Source: a virus. From it: 21,103 bases of DNA. Both the position numbers and the translations under genes were made by a program. Within the stretch, counting starts at the first letter, position 1. Every line of letters starts with the position of its first letter. Below are positions 1-5,061 of this stretch, piece after piece. The DNA lies in IMG/VR virus record IMGVR_UViG_3300043427_001877, positions 1-21,103 of that record; one strand, written 5' to 3'. The notes beneath the pieces are model-generated. The model was not told where the DNA came from, searched no databases, and saw only the letters and a program-made list of their open reading frames with translations.

Positions 1-160
1 AATATCTGATAGATTTGCGGTCATCTCTAGAAACAATTAAATCAATTTCATCTGCAAAAACTAATGAGAAATCTATATTTTCTTTTGCCGCTTCTTCAAT
101 AAATCTCTCTCGCTCATAAACCTCTGTGGTAAGACGATTTCCAAGCATCCAAAGTTTCAT
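1..160 (-). CDS. RimK-like ATP-grasp ligase, N-terminal part only (truncated by window edge)
   Basis: The first 53 codons are present, from ATG at 160 and running off the left edge. The protein starts MKLWMLGNRLTTEVYERERF, then shows an alternating hydrophobic/acidic region (FADEIDLIVSRDD). This resembles the preATP-grasp beginning of RimK-type alpha-L-glutamate ligases, which add amino acids to a protein or peptide using ATP. Such ligases are known in cyanomyoviruses. The catalytic ATP-grasp core lies outside the window, so the assignment rests on the N-terminus alone. It follows the 33-aa gene after a 3-nt gap, so the two are probably co-transcribed. Confidence 0.5.
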   Translation of the reverse strand, partial: MKLWMLGNRLTTEVYERERFIEEAAKENIDFSLVFADEIDLIVSRDDRKSIRY

Positions 161-163
161 ATA

Positions 164-265
164 TTACTTTTTCTTACCGCCGTTCTTAGCCTTTCTTGCT
201 GTCGCGTTACCACTATTCTGTTTCGCGTTGGCAGACTTCCCCTTCTTGTTCTTGGGTTTGCCCAT
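164..265 (-). CDS. Tiny Lys/Asn/Gly-rich basic protein (33 aa)
   Basis: ATG at 265 is preceded by AGGAG at 276-280, ten bases upstream. The product begins MGKPKNKKGKSANAKQ and ends KNGGKKK: about one third lysine, no hydrophobic core, no membrane segment. It is very likely disordered and could bind nucleic acid or acidic partners, but no function can be assigned. It overlaps the end of the 63-aa membrane-protein gene upstream by 53 nt in another frame, and it stops 3 nt before the RimK-like gene starts. The strong ribosome site and the biased composition argue that it is real despite its size. Confidence 0.6.
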   Translation of the reverse strand: MGKPKNKKGKSANAKQNSGNATARKAKNGGKKK

Positions 266-404
266 CGTGTCGCATCTCCTGAAATGCTAATATTAGTATA
301 TATGCGACACAATATAAGGTAAATAATAATCCGCAACAAAGAAGTATAATTACACTCCAGGTTGGATCGGTAACATTATCGAGAGAGTGAAGTATTAAAT
401 TCAT
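213..404 (-). CDS. Small single-pass membrane protein, unknown function (63 aa)
   Basis: The N-terminal third is short and polar. It is followed by a hydrophobic stretch (about residues 16-40, VIILLCCGLLFTLYCVAYIL) and then a charged, Glu/Gln-rich tail, giving the look of a type II or III single-pass inner-membrane protein. There is no clear Shine-Dalgarno before ATG 404. The sequence just upstream contains a T4-late-like AATAAATA (411-418) only six bases before the ATG. Its 3' end overlaps the 33-aa gene in a different frame. It is not recognised as a named family. Confidence 0.5.
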   Translation of the reverse strand: MNLILHSLDNVTDPTWSVIILLCCGLLFTLYCVAYILILAFQEMRHDGQTQEQEGEVCQRETE

Positions 405-410
405 TTTTAC

Positions 411-418
411 TATTTATT
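411..418 (-). promoter_or_regulatory. Possible late promoter octamer AATAAATA, unusually close to a start codon
   Basis: The reverse complement reads AATAAATA, matching the NATAAATA late motif of T4-like cyanophages. It is only six bases from the ATG at 404 and overlaps the TAA stop (414-416) of the upstream gene. A transcript starting here would be nearly leaderless. In this AT-rich DNA the match could be chance. Confidence 0.25.
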
Positions 419-845
419 TACAATCGTCAACCCAAGGAGCACATATTCTCATCGGTGGGGCAAGAGCCTTACATTCATCAGTATAGCATAATGTTTCGTC
501 ATTTTCTTCTTCAAGATATTTTGGTTGGTATATTTGGTCTGCTTCACGAATGATACGATCATATTCTGGAATTACTTGTTCAATTGCTCTATCCACATCA
601 GATTCAATTCTGGCATCTCTTTCCTTTTCACTTTCAATCCTTATAGAATCTCTATCAAGTCCAAAATGTTGAACAATTTCATTATAAAATTTCCAAATAT
701 CCTTTTCATCAATTTTCAACCATCCAGATAAAGAAATTACAACCAATATAATAATTGAACCAAAGATAAAACCTCTAATTTTTTTAGAAGTTATATCCGG
801 AATAGCAGTAAATTTTCCCTCTTTAATTTCAAAAAGTTTAAACAT
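414..845 (-). CDS. Membrane-anchored protein of unknown function (143 aa)
   Basis: A short cytoplasmic N-terminus (about 24 residues) is followed by one strong transmembrane helix at about residues 25-43 (IRGFIFGSIIILVVISLSGW). A long charged, probably helical region comes next (residues 60-110, many Glu/Arg/Asp). The C-terminus is cysteine-containing: C119, C124, C133, C142 in CYTDEC...MRICAPWVDDC. The four cysteines could form disulfides if this end is periplasmic. The start codon overlaps the upstream gene by 8 nt, so translation is probably coupled. Family not recognised. Confidence 0.6.
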   Translation of the reverse strand: MFKLFEIKEGKFTAIPDITSKKIRGFIFGSIIILVVISLSGWLKIDEKDIWKFYNEIVQHFGLDRDSIRIESEKERDARIESDVDRAIEQVIPEYDRIIREADQIYQPKYLEEENDETLCYTDECKALAPPMRICAPWVDDCK

Positions 846-1128
846 TATTCTTCTCGTATTCTTGAATAGAATTGTCTATCACTCTATTAATACGATATCC
901 TATAAGTTCATCATCCCGAATAATATAATCATTTAAAACATCAATTGTTCCCATCTTTAACTGGAACTCGTCTAATAGATTAAAAACTTTTCTTTTTTCA
1001 ACTCCAGGAATAATAGAAATCAAATCCAATGACCCATGAATAATCGCACCGATTTTTATTAATTCTTTAAGTGACTTTTTTTCTTTTCCAGATTTAAACT
1101 GAAAAATATTAAACTTACTCATATTCAT
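838..1128 (-). CDS. Small conserved-looking protein, unknown function (96 aa)
   Basis: The chosen start is ATG 1128 (MNMSKFNIFQ), because GGAGG at 1137-1141 lies nine bases upstream; a longer form from 1152 lacks such a site. The protein is soluble and mixed alpha, with a basic N-terminal part (KSGKEKKSLKELIKIG). A hydrophobic IHGSLDLISIIPGVEKR segment and an acidic C-terminus follow. It overlaps the preceding gene by 14 nt and the following gene by 8 nt, typical of a coupled phage operon. No domain is recognised. Confidence 0.55.
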   Translation of the reverse strand: MNMSKFNIFQFKSGKEKKSLKELIKIGAIIHGSLDLISIIPGVEKRKVFNLLDEFQLKMGTIDVLNDYIIRDDELIGYRINRVIDNSIQEYEKNNV

Positions 1129-1408
1129 TAAAGAATTCCTCCAAAGCATCATCTAATATTTCTTCTGGATTGATATTCTTTTTAGGTTCTCTCATCTTCT
1201 TAGTATCAAAAGTCAAAGTAGGAGTGATTGAACCATTATCTTCAACTTTTACCTTAGCACCAAATGGAGTTCCTTTTGGTTGTATTTCTACAGAATCGTG
1301 AGAGTTGAGTTTAATTTCCCCAAACTCAGTATCCACCCCTAGGTATCCAGCATTCGCAATAATGTCAATACCATCTTCCGTTTTTTGTGGCAGATTTTCT
1401 ATTGACAT
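1115..1408 (-). CDS. Small acidic protein, unknown function (97 aa)
   Basis: Residues 15-70 alternate in a beta-rich way (GYLGVDTEFGEIKLNSHDSVEI). The acidic helical tail reads EEILDDALEEFFNEYE. There is no signal peptide or membrane segment. The ATG at 1408 has no Shine-Dalgarno and abuts the T-run of the terminator at 1409-1436. A late octamer at 1439-1446 lies 31 bases upstream, so the gene is probably expressed late from its own promoter and leads the small operon down to the window edge. Function unknown; a structural or accessory virion role is possible from late expression but not shown. Confidence 0.6.
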   Translation of the reverse strand: MSIENLPQKTEDGIDIIANAGYLGVDTEFGEIKLNSHDSVEIQPKGTPFGAKVKVEDNGSITPTLTFDTKKMREPKKNINPEEILDDALEEFFNEYE

Positions 1409-1436
1409 AAAAAAGGGGAGGTCTGCAGCACTCCCC
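1409..1436 (-). terminator. Rho-independent terminator after the tail-type lysozyme gene
   Basis: On the minus strand GGGGAG (1436-1431) pairs with CTCCCC (1420-1415) around a ten-base loop, followed directly by six T (1414-1409). It lies 27 nt after the stop of the 1463-2107 gene. The next ATG (1408) begins immediately after the T-run. Confidence 0.75.
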
Positions 1437-1438
1437 GG

Positions 1439-1446
1439 TATTTATT
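1439..1446 (-). promoter_or_regulatory. Late promoter octamer AATAAATA
   Basis: The reverse complement of 1439-1446 is AATAAATA, the T4-type late motif used by cyanomyoviruses. It sits 31 bases before the ATG at 1408. Initiation about six bases downstream would fall inside the 5' arm of the terminator hairpin. Confidence 0.5.
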
Positions 1447-1462
1447 AGATTGTGATGTATTA

Positions 1463-2107
1463 TCAGACTTCGGTTAGAACAAGACGATTTGCGTAACCAT
1501 AAGCAAAGTCAGTTCTTGCTCCATGATGTCCCCAACGAATCCACCTTTTAGCAAGTCTCATATAATCATTAATAGATTTACCAGGTGTTTTCATTTGGTC
1601 CTCAATCATCTTCCAATCACCTTCATGCAGCATGTAATCAAGTTGCGCGTCCATTGAAGAAGGACTTGCACCAATACGAGCAGCATGTGCTCCTAGTCCA
1701 TAAAAACGAGGAGCATTGGTCCATTGGATTAGACCATAACCACCACTTCTACACCCACTATAAGGCACTCTAGCACCACCTTCACATATGTTGGGAATGA
1801 AGGTAGATTCTTGGCGAATATTGCCCATAATGGTTGCTAGGGCGTTTTTGTCAGTGATTCCACGATCTTGAAGGAAATTCAAAGCACGGGACTCATTAGT
1901 ATTACATCCTTTACAAACTAATCGTTTTACTTTAGGTTTTTCGGGAACAACCTCTTTGGTCTCTGTCTCTTGAGTAGGACCTTCAGGAACAATCGCAAAT
2001 GGTTGCTGTACTGAAGATGTTGCCATACTCGGTGCTGGCAGTGTTGCCGCTGATGTTGCAACCGCACCTAAAAGAGCTACGGTTACATTTGTTAGGTTTT
2101 TAAGCAT
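1463..2107 (-). CDS. Secreted phage-tail-type lysozyme (214 aa)
   Basis: Residues 1-30 look like an export signal (MLKNLTNVTVALLGAVATSA, then ATLPAPSMA). A Pro/Glu/Lys linker (about 40-62) and a CKGC pair follow. The lysozyme-like domain from about residue 70 matches the phage tail lysozyme family. It opens NESRALNFLQDRGITDKNALATIMGNIRQES with the likely catalytic glutamate E100, then GGYGLIQWT (122-130), the glycine-rich substrate-binding signature. Such proteins cleave peptidoglycan. A signal peptide is unusual for a tail lysozyme and could suit a late periplasmic role or a virion component. No Shine-Dalgarno precedes ATG 2107. The gene ends in its own terminator and lies 203 nt from a divergent plus-strand gene. 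Confidence 0.75.
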   Translation of the reverse strand: MLKNLTNVTVALLGAVATSAATLPAPSMATSSVQQPFAIVPEGPTQETETKEVVPEKPKVKRLVCKGCNTNESRALNFLQDRGITDKNALATIMGNIRQESTFIPNICEGGARVPYSGCRSGGYGLIQWTNAPRFYGLGAHAARIGASPSSMDAQLDYMLHEGDWKMIEDQMKTPGKSINDYMRLAKRWIRWGHHGARTDFAYGYANRLVLTEV

Positions 2108-2212
2108 TTAGTTAAATTGAATTCGGCATCCGTATAGAAAGGGGGTCCACCCTTTTCTCAAAGGGCACTTTCCACGGCTCTAAGTGTCACGATCAAAGAC
2201 TCATAATGAGTA

Positions 2213-2236
2213 CCCCGCTCATAACGGGGATTTTTT
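2213..2236 (+). terminator. Plus-strand rho-independent terminator without an obvious upstream gene
   Basis: CCCCG (2213-2217) pairs with CGGGG (2225-2229) around loop CTCATAA, followed by A and six T (2231-2236). The T-run makes it work only on the plus strand, yet no plus-strand gene precedes it. This suggests a short untranslated or leader RNA. Confidence 0.6.
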
Positions 2237-2259
2237 CATAATAAGTTACTATTTAGAAT

Positions 2260-2290
2260 TTGTCAAGATATTAAAAAATATATACATAAT
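2260..2290 (+). promoter_or_regulatory. Putative sigma70-type promoter for the plus-strand nuclease pair
   Basis: TTGTCA (2260-2265) is followed by an AT-rich spacer and TACATAAT (2283-2290). The best -10 choice, CATAAT, is 19 bp from the -35 box, so the match is imperfect. The position, 20 nt before ATG 2310 and after the terminator, fits a promoter for this island. Confidence 0.35.
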
Positions 2291-2309
2291 TACACTGGAC
2301 AAAAATAAA

Positions 2310-2645
2310 ATGTATCAGTATAAAATCAAGAAGATCACTAGAGTAGTTGATGGTGATACTATAGATGTAGATATTGATTTGGGATTTGGTATTACACTAT
2401 CTCACAGAGTTCGTCTTAAAGGAATCAATGCCGCTGAAACAAGAACTCTGGACTTAGAAGAAAAGCAGGCAGGCATTAACGCAAAATTGTGGTTAGAAAA
2501 AGAACTTTCCAAAAAAGGTGAGTGGATAATTGAAACTACAAAAGAAGACAAGTATGGAAGAATACTTGGTACTCTTTATCTTGTAGGAGAACCAGTTACA
2601 GTGAATGAAAGAATGTTGAACGAAGGTATTGCTAAACCTTATTAA
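2310..2645 (+). CDS. Thermonuclease-like (SNase fold) protein (111 aa)
   Basis: The protein matches the staphylococcal nuclease fold: ITRVVDGDTIDVDID (start of the OB barrel, with the calcium-binding Asp region), HRVRLKGINAAETR (the R and E of the active-site strand), KYGRILGTLYL (second catalytic Arg region), and NERMLNEGIAKPY. The length is that of a minimal SNase domain with no signal peptide. The start is ATG 2310 (MYQYKIKK). An upstream in-frame start at 2184 is rejected because that extension would run through the terminator and promoter. It would hydrolyse nucleic acid phosphodiester bonds. In a phage it could help degrade host DNA, or it may be a structural SNase-like domain. It is followed by a membrane protein 1 nt later. 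Confidence 0.8.
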   Translation: MYQYKIKKITRVVDGDTIDVDIDLGFGITLSHRVRLKGINAAETRTLDLEEKQAGINAKLWLEKELSKKGEWIIETTKEDKYGRILGTLYLVGEPVTVNERMLNEGIAKPY

Positions 2646-2646
2646 A

Positions 2647-2901
2647 ATGAAAGATATATTCAAAGAAATTAGTGCTTTCACAATAGTTAGATTAGTAATC
2701 TTAACTTGGTCAGCATCACTTCTTACACTTGGTTATATGGATTACCTAAAAAAAATGGATGCTACTTTTATAGCATCCGTATTTACTTCTACTTTAGCAA
2801 CCTTTGGAGTTGATGCCGCAAATAGGAAATCAAAGACCAGCCTTGACAAATCTGTAGACTGTGATACCTGCAGAACCAAGAGTAGCAACGAGAGCACCTA
2901 A
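2647..2901 (+). CDS. Two-helix small membrane protein, holin candidate (84 aa)
   Basis: ATG 2647 lies one base after the nuclease stop. Hydrophobic segments at about residues 10-34 (FTIVRLVILTWSASLLTLGY) and 40-58 (ATFIASVFTSTLATFGVDA) are joined by a short charged turn (DYLKKMD). A polar, Lys/Ser/Thr-rich tail with CDTC follows. Two helices, small size, charged tail and closeness to three wall-degrading genes resemble a class II holin, which would permeabilise the inner membrane to release the endolysin. This is inference from topology and position; there is no sequence signature. Its last 72 nt overlap, antisense, the end of the minus-strand gene. Confidence 0.55.
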   Translation: MKDIFKEISAFTIVRLVILTWSASLLTLGYMDYLKKMDATFIASVFTSTLATFGVDAANRKSKTSLDKSVDCDTCRTKSSNEST

Positions 2902-3609
2902 ACTACTGAAAAAACCCGATAATTTTTCCTCAAGAGGTTTTCTCTCAATATGAAATAACTCTTTATTTTCATATACCCACTTCCATACAGGAACTCTCAT
3001 ATCTTCAGGGACTAGTGGATTAATCCAAGAACTTATTTCACTTTCTCTATCATCAACCAAAATACCTTTACTATTATAAGTACGAATTCTTTGAATATTA
3101 TACTCACCAGTATAGTCTACAGATTTATCGGCAATCTCATCAGCAACCCAAAAATCTACATCTGCTTGAATTCTTTCATAATGAGTTTTCATAAAAGTAA
3201 TATCCAACTCAACATCACCATTTTCTGGTCTGTATGGATGTGATACTCCATTTACACAAACTTGAAGTTTGCCTGGATGTAGTCTATTTTGGGTGGCAAA
3301 TACTTGACATACTAATGGTTTTGGAATTAACCAAGATGTTCTGGTTAAAACAAAATATGGAGTACCAATAGAAAGAGTGAGTGGTATTCCTATAGCAAGT
3401 ATTCTTTTTCTGTGACTTTTAATTAATTGTGTGGCAGCTTCACCTAGGTCTTTTGTTTTAGCAGCATGGATTATTAAAAGATTACGAAATGCTTGTAGTC
3501 TTTTACGAAATCCAGAGTCATAATTTGATTCTTCAGCAACAAGTATCATTCTATCCAGCTTCTGTAACAAGACGACATGATCTGTGTCGTTACAGGATTG
3601 GGATGACAT
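2830..3609 (-). CDS. Membrane-associated protein of unknown function (259 aa)
   Basis: An N-terminal helical cytoplasmic part (residues 1-68, LQKLDRMILVAEESN, FRKRLQAFRNLLIIHAAK) leads into a membrane helix at about 70-88 (ILAIGIPLTLSIGTPYFVL). A roughly 140-residue domain with two cysteines follows (CQVFATQNRLHPGKLQVCVNG). A second hydrophobic segment lies near the C-terminus (about 234-254, FFSSLGALVATLGSAGITVY). Two membrane passes with a large loop suggest an inner-membrane protein with a periplasmic domain. The AATAAATA octamer at 3641-3648, 32 nt upstream, points to late expression. No family is recognised. The neighbouring endolysin genes make a spanin- or antiholin-like role conceivable but unsupported. 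The 3' end overlaps the convergent membrane gene. Confidence 0.6.
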   Translation of the reverse strand: MSSQSCNDTDHVVLLQKLDRMILVAEESNYDSGFRKRLQAFRNLLIIHAAKTKDLGEAATQLIKSHRKRILAIGIPLTLSIGTPYFVLTRTSWLIPKPLVCQVFATQNRLHPGKLQVCVNGVSHPYRPENGDVELDITFMKTHYERIQADVDFWVADEIADKSVDYTGEYNIQRIRTYNSKGILVDDRESEISSWINPLVPEDMRVPVWKWVYENKELFHIERKPLEEKLSGFFSSLGALVATLGSAGITVYRFVKAGL

Positions 3610-3640
3610 TTTGGTGTTAGGGGGGCGCTTTATCTAAAAC

Positions 3641-3648
3641 TATTTATT
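3641..3648 (-). promoter_or_regulatory. Late promoter octamer AATAAATA
   Basis: The minus strand reads CAATAAATAG, with the octamer 32 nt before the ATG at 3609 and just after the muramidase stop codon (3671). The spacing is nearly identical to that of the octamer before the 1115-1408 gene, which supports both. Confidence 0.55.
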
Positions 3649-3670
3649 GGTAAGATGTGTATATTAAATA

Positions 3671-4129
3671 TTACTTAATCCACAATTGCCCTTCGGCAGT
3701 TCTTCTTCTTGCTAATCCCGATTCAACTCTTGTTCCTGGATTACGATAAAGATATAAAGCATCAGGAACTTTGGACCACTCTTTATCTTTTAAGACTCTT
3801 GTTATCGTATTAAAGTCAGAGCTTCCATAAAAATCAGCGCCAAGATTATAAGCAAAGCTAAGAATTGCGCCTTGTTGATTTTCATTCATCTCTCTCCAAT
3901 AAGGAATTTTAGAAAGTTTTGGAAGGAACCTATTTTTTAAATCAAACTCAAGTAAAGCATCAGCATACTTTTGAGTGATAACTCTTCCAATTTTAAAGGG
4001 AGTTCCATCAAAATCCTTTGTACTTCCCCACCCTATCGTGATTGGAAGACTTTTAGTTAAAGGATCTGGATATGCATTTAAATGGCATCCCTCAAATGAT
4101 TTAATTAAATTGATACCAACCAACGACAC
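3671..4129 (-). CDS. GH24 muramidase (T4-lysozyme-type endolysin domain, 152 aa from GTG)
   Basis: T4-lysozyme-type active site: E13 (SFEGCHLNAYPD), D22 nine residues later, and T31 in ITIGWGST. ENQQGAILSFAYNLG, the RNPGTRVESGLARRRTAE region and a C-terminal LW follow, typical of phage GH24 lysozymes. It cleaves the MurNAc-GlcNAc bond. The only start is a GTG (4129) with no Shine-Dalgarno, lying in the loop of a perfect 7-bp hairpin (4120-4137). The reading frame is open upstream to 4177, giving a 16-residue Asn/Ala-rich linker right after the slippery heptamer ending the upstream C39-like gene. Expression as the C-terminal half of a 399-aa fusion by -1 frameshifting is therefore attractive. 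Independent initiation at GTG remains possible. Confidence 0.9.
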   Translation of the reverse strand: MSLVGINLIKSFEGCHLNAYPDPLTKSLPITIGWGSTKDFDGTPFKIGRVITQKYADALLEFDLKNRFLPKLSKIPYWREMNENQQGAILSFAYNLGADFYGSSDFNTITRVLKDKEWSKVPDALYLYRNPGTRVESGLARRRTAEGQLWIK

Positions 4130-4132
4130 TTC

Positions 4133-4162
4133 GTTGGCATTGTTTGCCTTGTTGGCATTGTT
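4133..4162 (-). repeat. Two 12-bp direct repeats encoding an Asn/Ala linker
   Basis: AACAATGCCAAC occurs at 4162-4151 and again at 4144-4133 (minus strand), separated by six bases. In the muramidase frame the repeats encode NNAN-KA-NNAN, an interdomain-linker-like sequence. Repeat expansion preserving this frame suggests the stretch is translated. Confidence 0.75.
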
Positions 4163-4173
4163 AGTTGGCGTTT

Positions 4174-4869
4174 CTACTTTTTTGCTTCAAAAATGCGACC
4201 CCACCCAGTCTTATCTTTACCTTTTTCTAACCAACGATAAGTAAGGTCCGACTTCTTATATACAGCACCCTTACCATTCGTAACAGGTCCAGTATAACCA
4301 TCATTGATAGAACCATAAGGATCATTTACAACATAATCTTCACCCTTCTTACCAATCACCACAACCATGTGCCCACCAGTAGGTGCAGATAAAGAACCCC
4401 TGTGATAGATGCCAATAATGACAGGTCTGCCAGCGGCAAGCTCACGATCAAGATCAGAAAACCCAAGATTGTAACTAAAGCGTGACTTAACTCCATAACC
4501 TTCCAAAACTTTTGTTTGGACGGAGTGATCTGTTGTATCACCAACGGCAAATACTTTTTGAACATAAGCATCATCACCCTTTGGTCCTTGAAGAGTTCCT
4601 GGTCTAAAGTACTCTAAGCACATCGCACATGAGGATGAATTACAAGTTCTTTGAGCATCCCTATAATTATCTGTTTGGGGATAAAATGGAACTGGAAGAA
4701 CTCCAGGAATTGCTGGTTTGGTTCTAAAAATTCTAACCCAGTTTGAAGTATCTTCAAGTAAATCAGGTTCTTTACTAATCAAATCTACTTCTAGTTGCTC
4801 AACTGCCGCAACGTGTTTTGGATTATTAGGATCGAAATGTTGAAAAAAGTTATGAAGATCTATTCTCAT
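4174..4869 (-). CDS. C39-like cysteine peptidase, likely N-terminal half of a two-domain endolysin (231 aa)
   Basis: The peptidase C39-like fold is marked by PFYPQTDNYRDAQRTCNSSS, with catalytic C76 spaced like C-G-P-x-S-x-A-M in the family. H167 (GGHMVVVIGKKG) and D183 (VNDPYG) complete a Cys-His-Asp triad. An alpha-helical N-terminal 50 residues precede it; there is no signal peptide. Such domains cut peptide bonds, here plausibly peptidoglycan cross-links. GGAG at 4876-4879 serves ATG 4869, and a late octamer lies 23 nt upstream. The last codons are GCA AAA AAG TAG, so the heptamer A AAA AAG directly precedes the stop and is in phase for a -1 shift into the muramidase frame. Confidence 0.75.
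   Translation of the reverse strand: MRIDLHNFFQHFDPNNPKHVAAVEQLEVDLISKEPDLLEDTSNWVRIFRTKPAIPGVLPVPFYPQTDNYRDAQRTCNSSSCAMCLEYFRPGTLQGPKGDDAYVQKVFAVGDTTDHSVQTKVLEGYGVKSRFSYNLGFSDLDRELAAGRPVIIGIYHRGSLSAPTGGHMVVVIGKKGEDYVVNDPYGSINDGYTGPVTNGKGAVYKKSDLTYRWLEKGKDKTGWGRIFEAKK
4177..4183 (-). promoter_or_regulatory. Candidate programmed -1 ribosomal frameshift site A AAA AAG
   Basis: On the minus strand the heptamer A AAA AAG is in the 0-frame phase required for tandem slippage (..GCA AAA AAG TAG) and is followed immediately by TAG. After a -1 shift the next codons are GTA GAA ACG CCA. They remain open for 16 codons up to the muramidase GTG and on through the gene. A perfect 7-bp hairpin (4120-4137) lies about 39 nt downstream, farther than the usual stimulator distance. 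The alternative is a single-A deletion or sequencing error in the run. Confidence 0.5.
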
Positions 4870-4892
4870 TATTTTCTCCGCAACTAGTAATC

Positions 4893-4900
4893 TATTTATT
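4893..4900 (-). promoter_or_regulatory. Late promoter octamer AATAAATA before the endolysin genes
   Basis: The minus strand reads TAAATAAATAGATT. The octamer begins right after the T-run of the preceding terminator, 23 nt before ATG 4869, with GGAG in between. This fits late transcription of lysis genes. Confidence 0.55.
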
Positions 4901-4901
4901 T

Positions 4902-4927
4902 AAAAAAAAGAGGGTATTACTACCCTC
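4902..4927 (-). terminator. Rho-independent terminator of the redox/Hli operon
   Basis: GAGGGTA (4927-4921) and TACCCTC (4916-4910) form a 7-bp stem with a four-base loop, followed by eight T (4909-4902) on the minus strand. It lies just after the 30-aa gene, separating the photosynthesis/redox cassette from the lysis genes. Confidence 0.85.
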
Positions 4928-4932
4928 TATAA

Positions 4933-5025
4933 TTAGTGAATATCTTCAGTTGTTTTATTAATTGAATAAGCAATTAACACTAAGGACGCAATACCGACAA
5001 AAGTAAAAAGAACTTCGTGAAACAT
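4933..5025 (-). CDS. Very small single-helix membrane protein (30 aa)
   Basis: The ORF runs from ATG 5025 to TAA 4933-4935. Residues 4-20 (EVLFTFVGIASLVLIAY) form one membrane helix with a short polar tail (SINKTTEDIH). Size and topology recall small subunits of photosystems or the cytochrome b6f complex, but it matches none that I recognise. It aligns with the 28-aa protein at 6065-6151 (shared FT....A..VL.A.S.N pattern), so the two look like paralogues flanking the peroxiredoxin-Hli-ferredoxin genes. It sits last in this operon, before the terminator. Confidence 0.55.
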   Translation of the reverse strand: MFHEVLFTFVGIASLVLIAYSINKTTEDIH

Positions 5026-5061
5026 TTGGTCTATCCAATTACTTCACTACTAGTTATAATC

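Larger units (their letters stand above)
2108..2309. other. Divergent intergenic region with three nested hairpins and no convincing gene
   Basis: This is the largest gene-free stretch (202 nt). It holds a hairpin at 2138-2155 (AAAGGG/CCCTTT), a near-perfect palindrome ACTCAT-A-ATGAGT at 2199-2211, a plus-strand terminator at 2213-2236, and a sigma70-like plus-strand promoter at 2260-2290. ATGAG (2206-2210) can pair either with CTCAT upstream (2200-2204) or with CTCAT downstream (2218-2222), and the latter lies in the terminator loop. An 11-codon plus-strand ORF (2206-2241, MSTPLITGIFS) spans the terminator. No tRNA is seen. A small plus-strand RNA or leader is possible but unproven. Confidence 0.4.

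Noticed and set aside
157-339. Minus-strand 60-aa ORF, Arg-rich
   Set aside because: Shadow frame of the AGGAG-led 33-aa gene and the membrane-protein gene; no ribosome site and no domain.
2184-2309. N-terminal extension of the thermonuclease-like ORF
   Set aside because: It runs through a terminator and the promoter; the domain begins at MYQYKIKK (2310).
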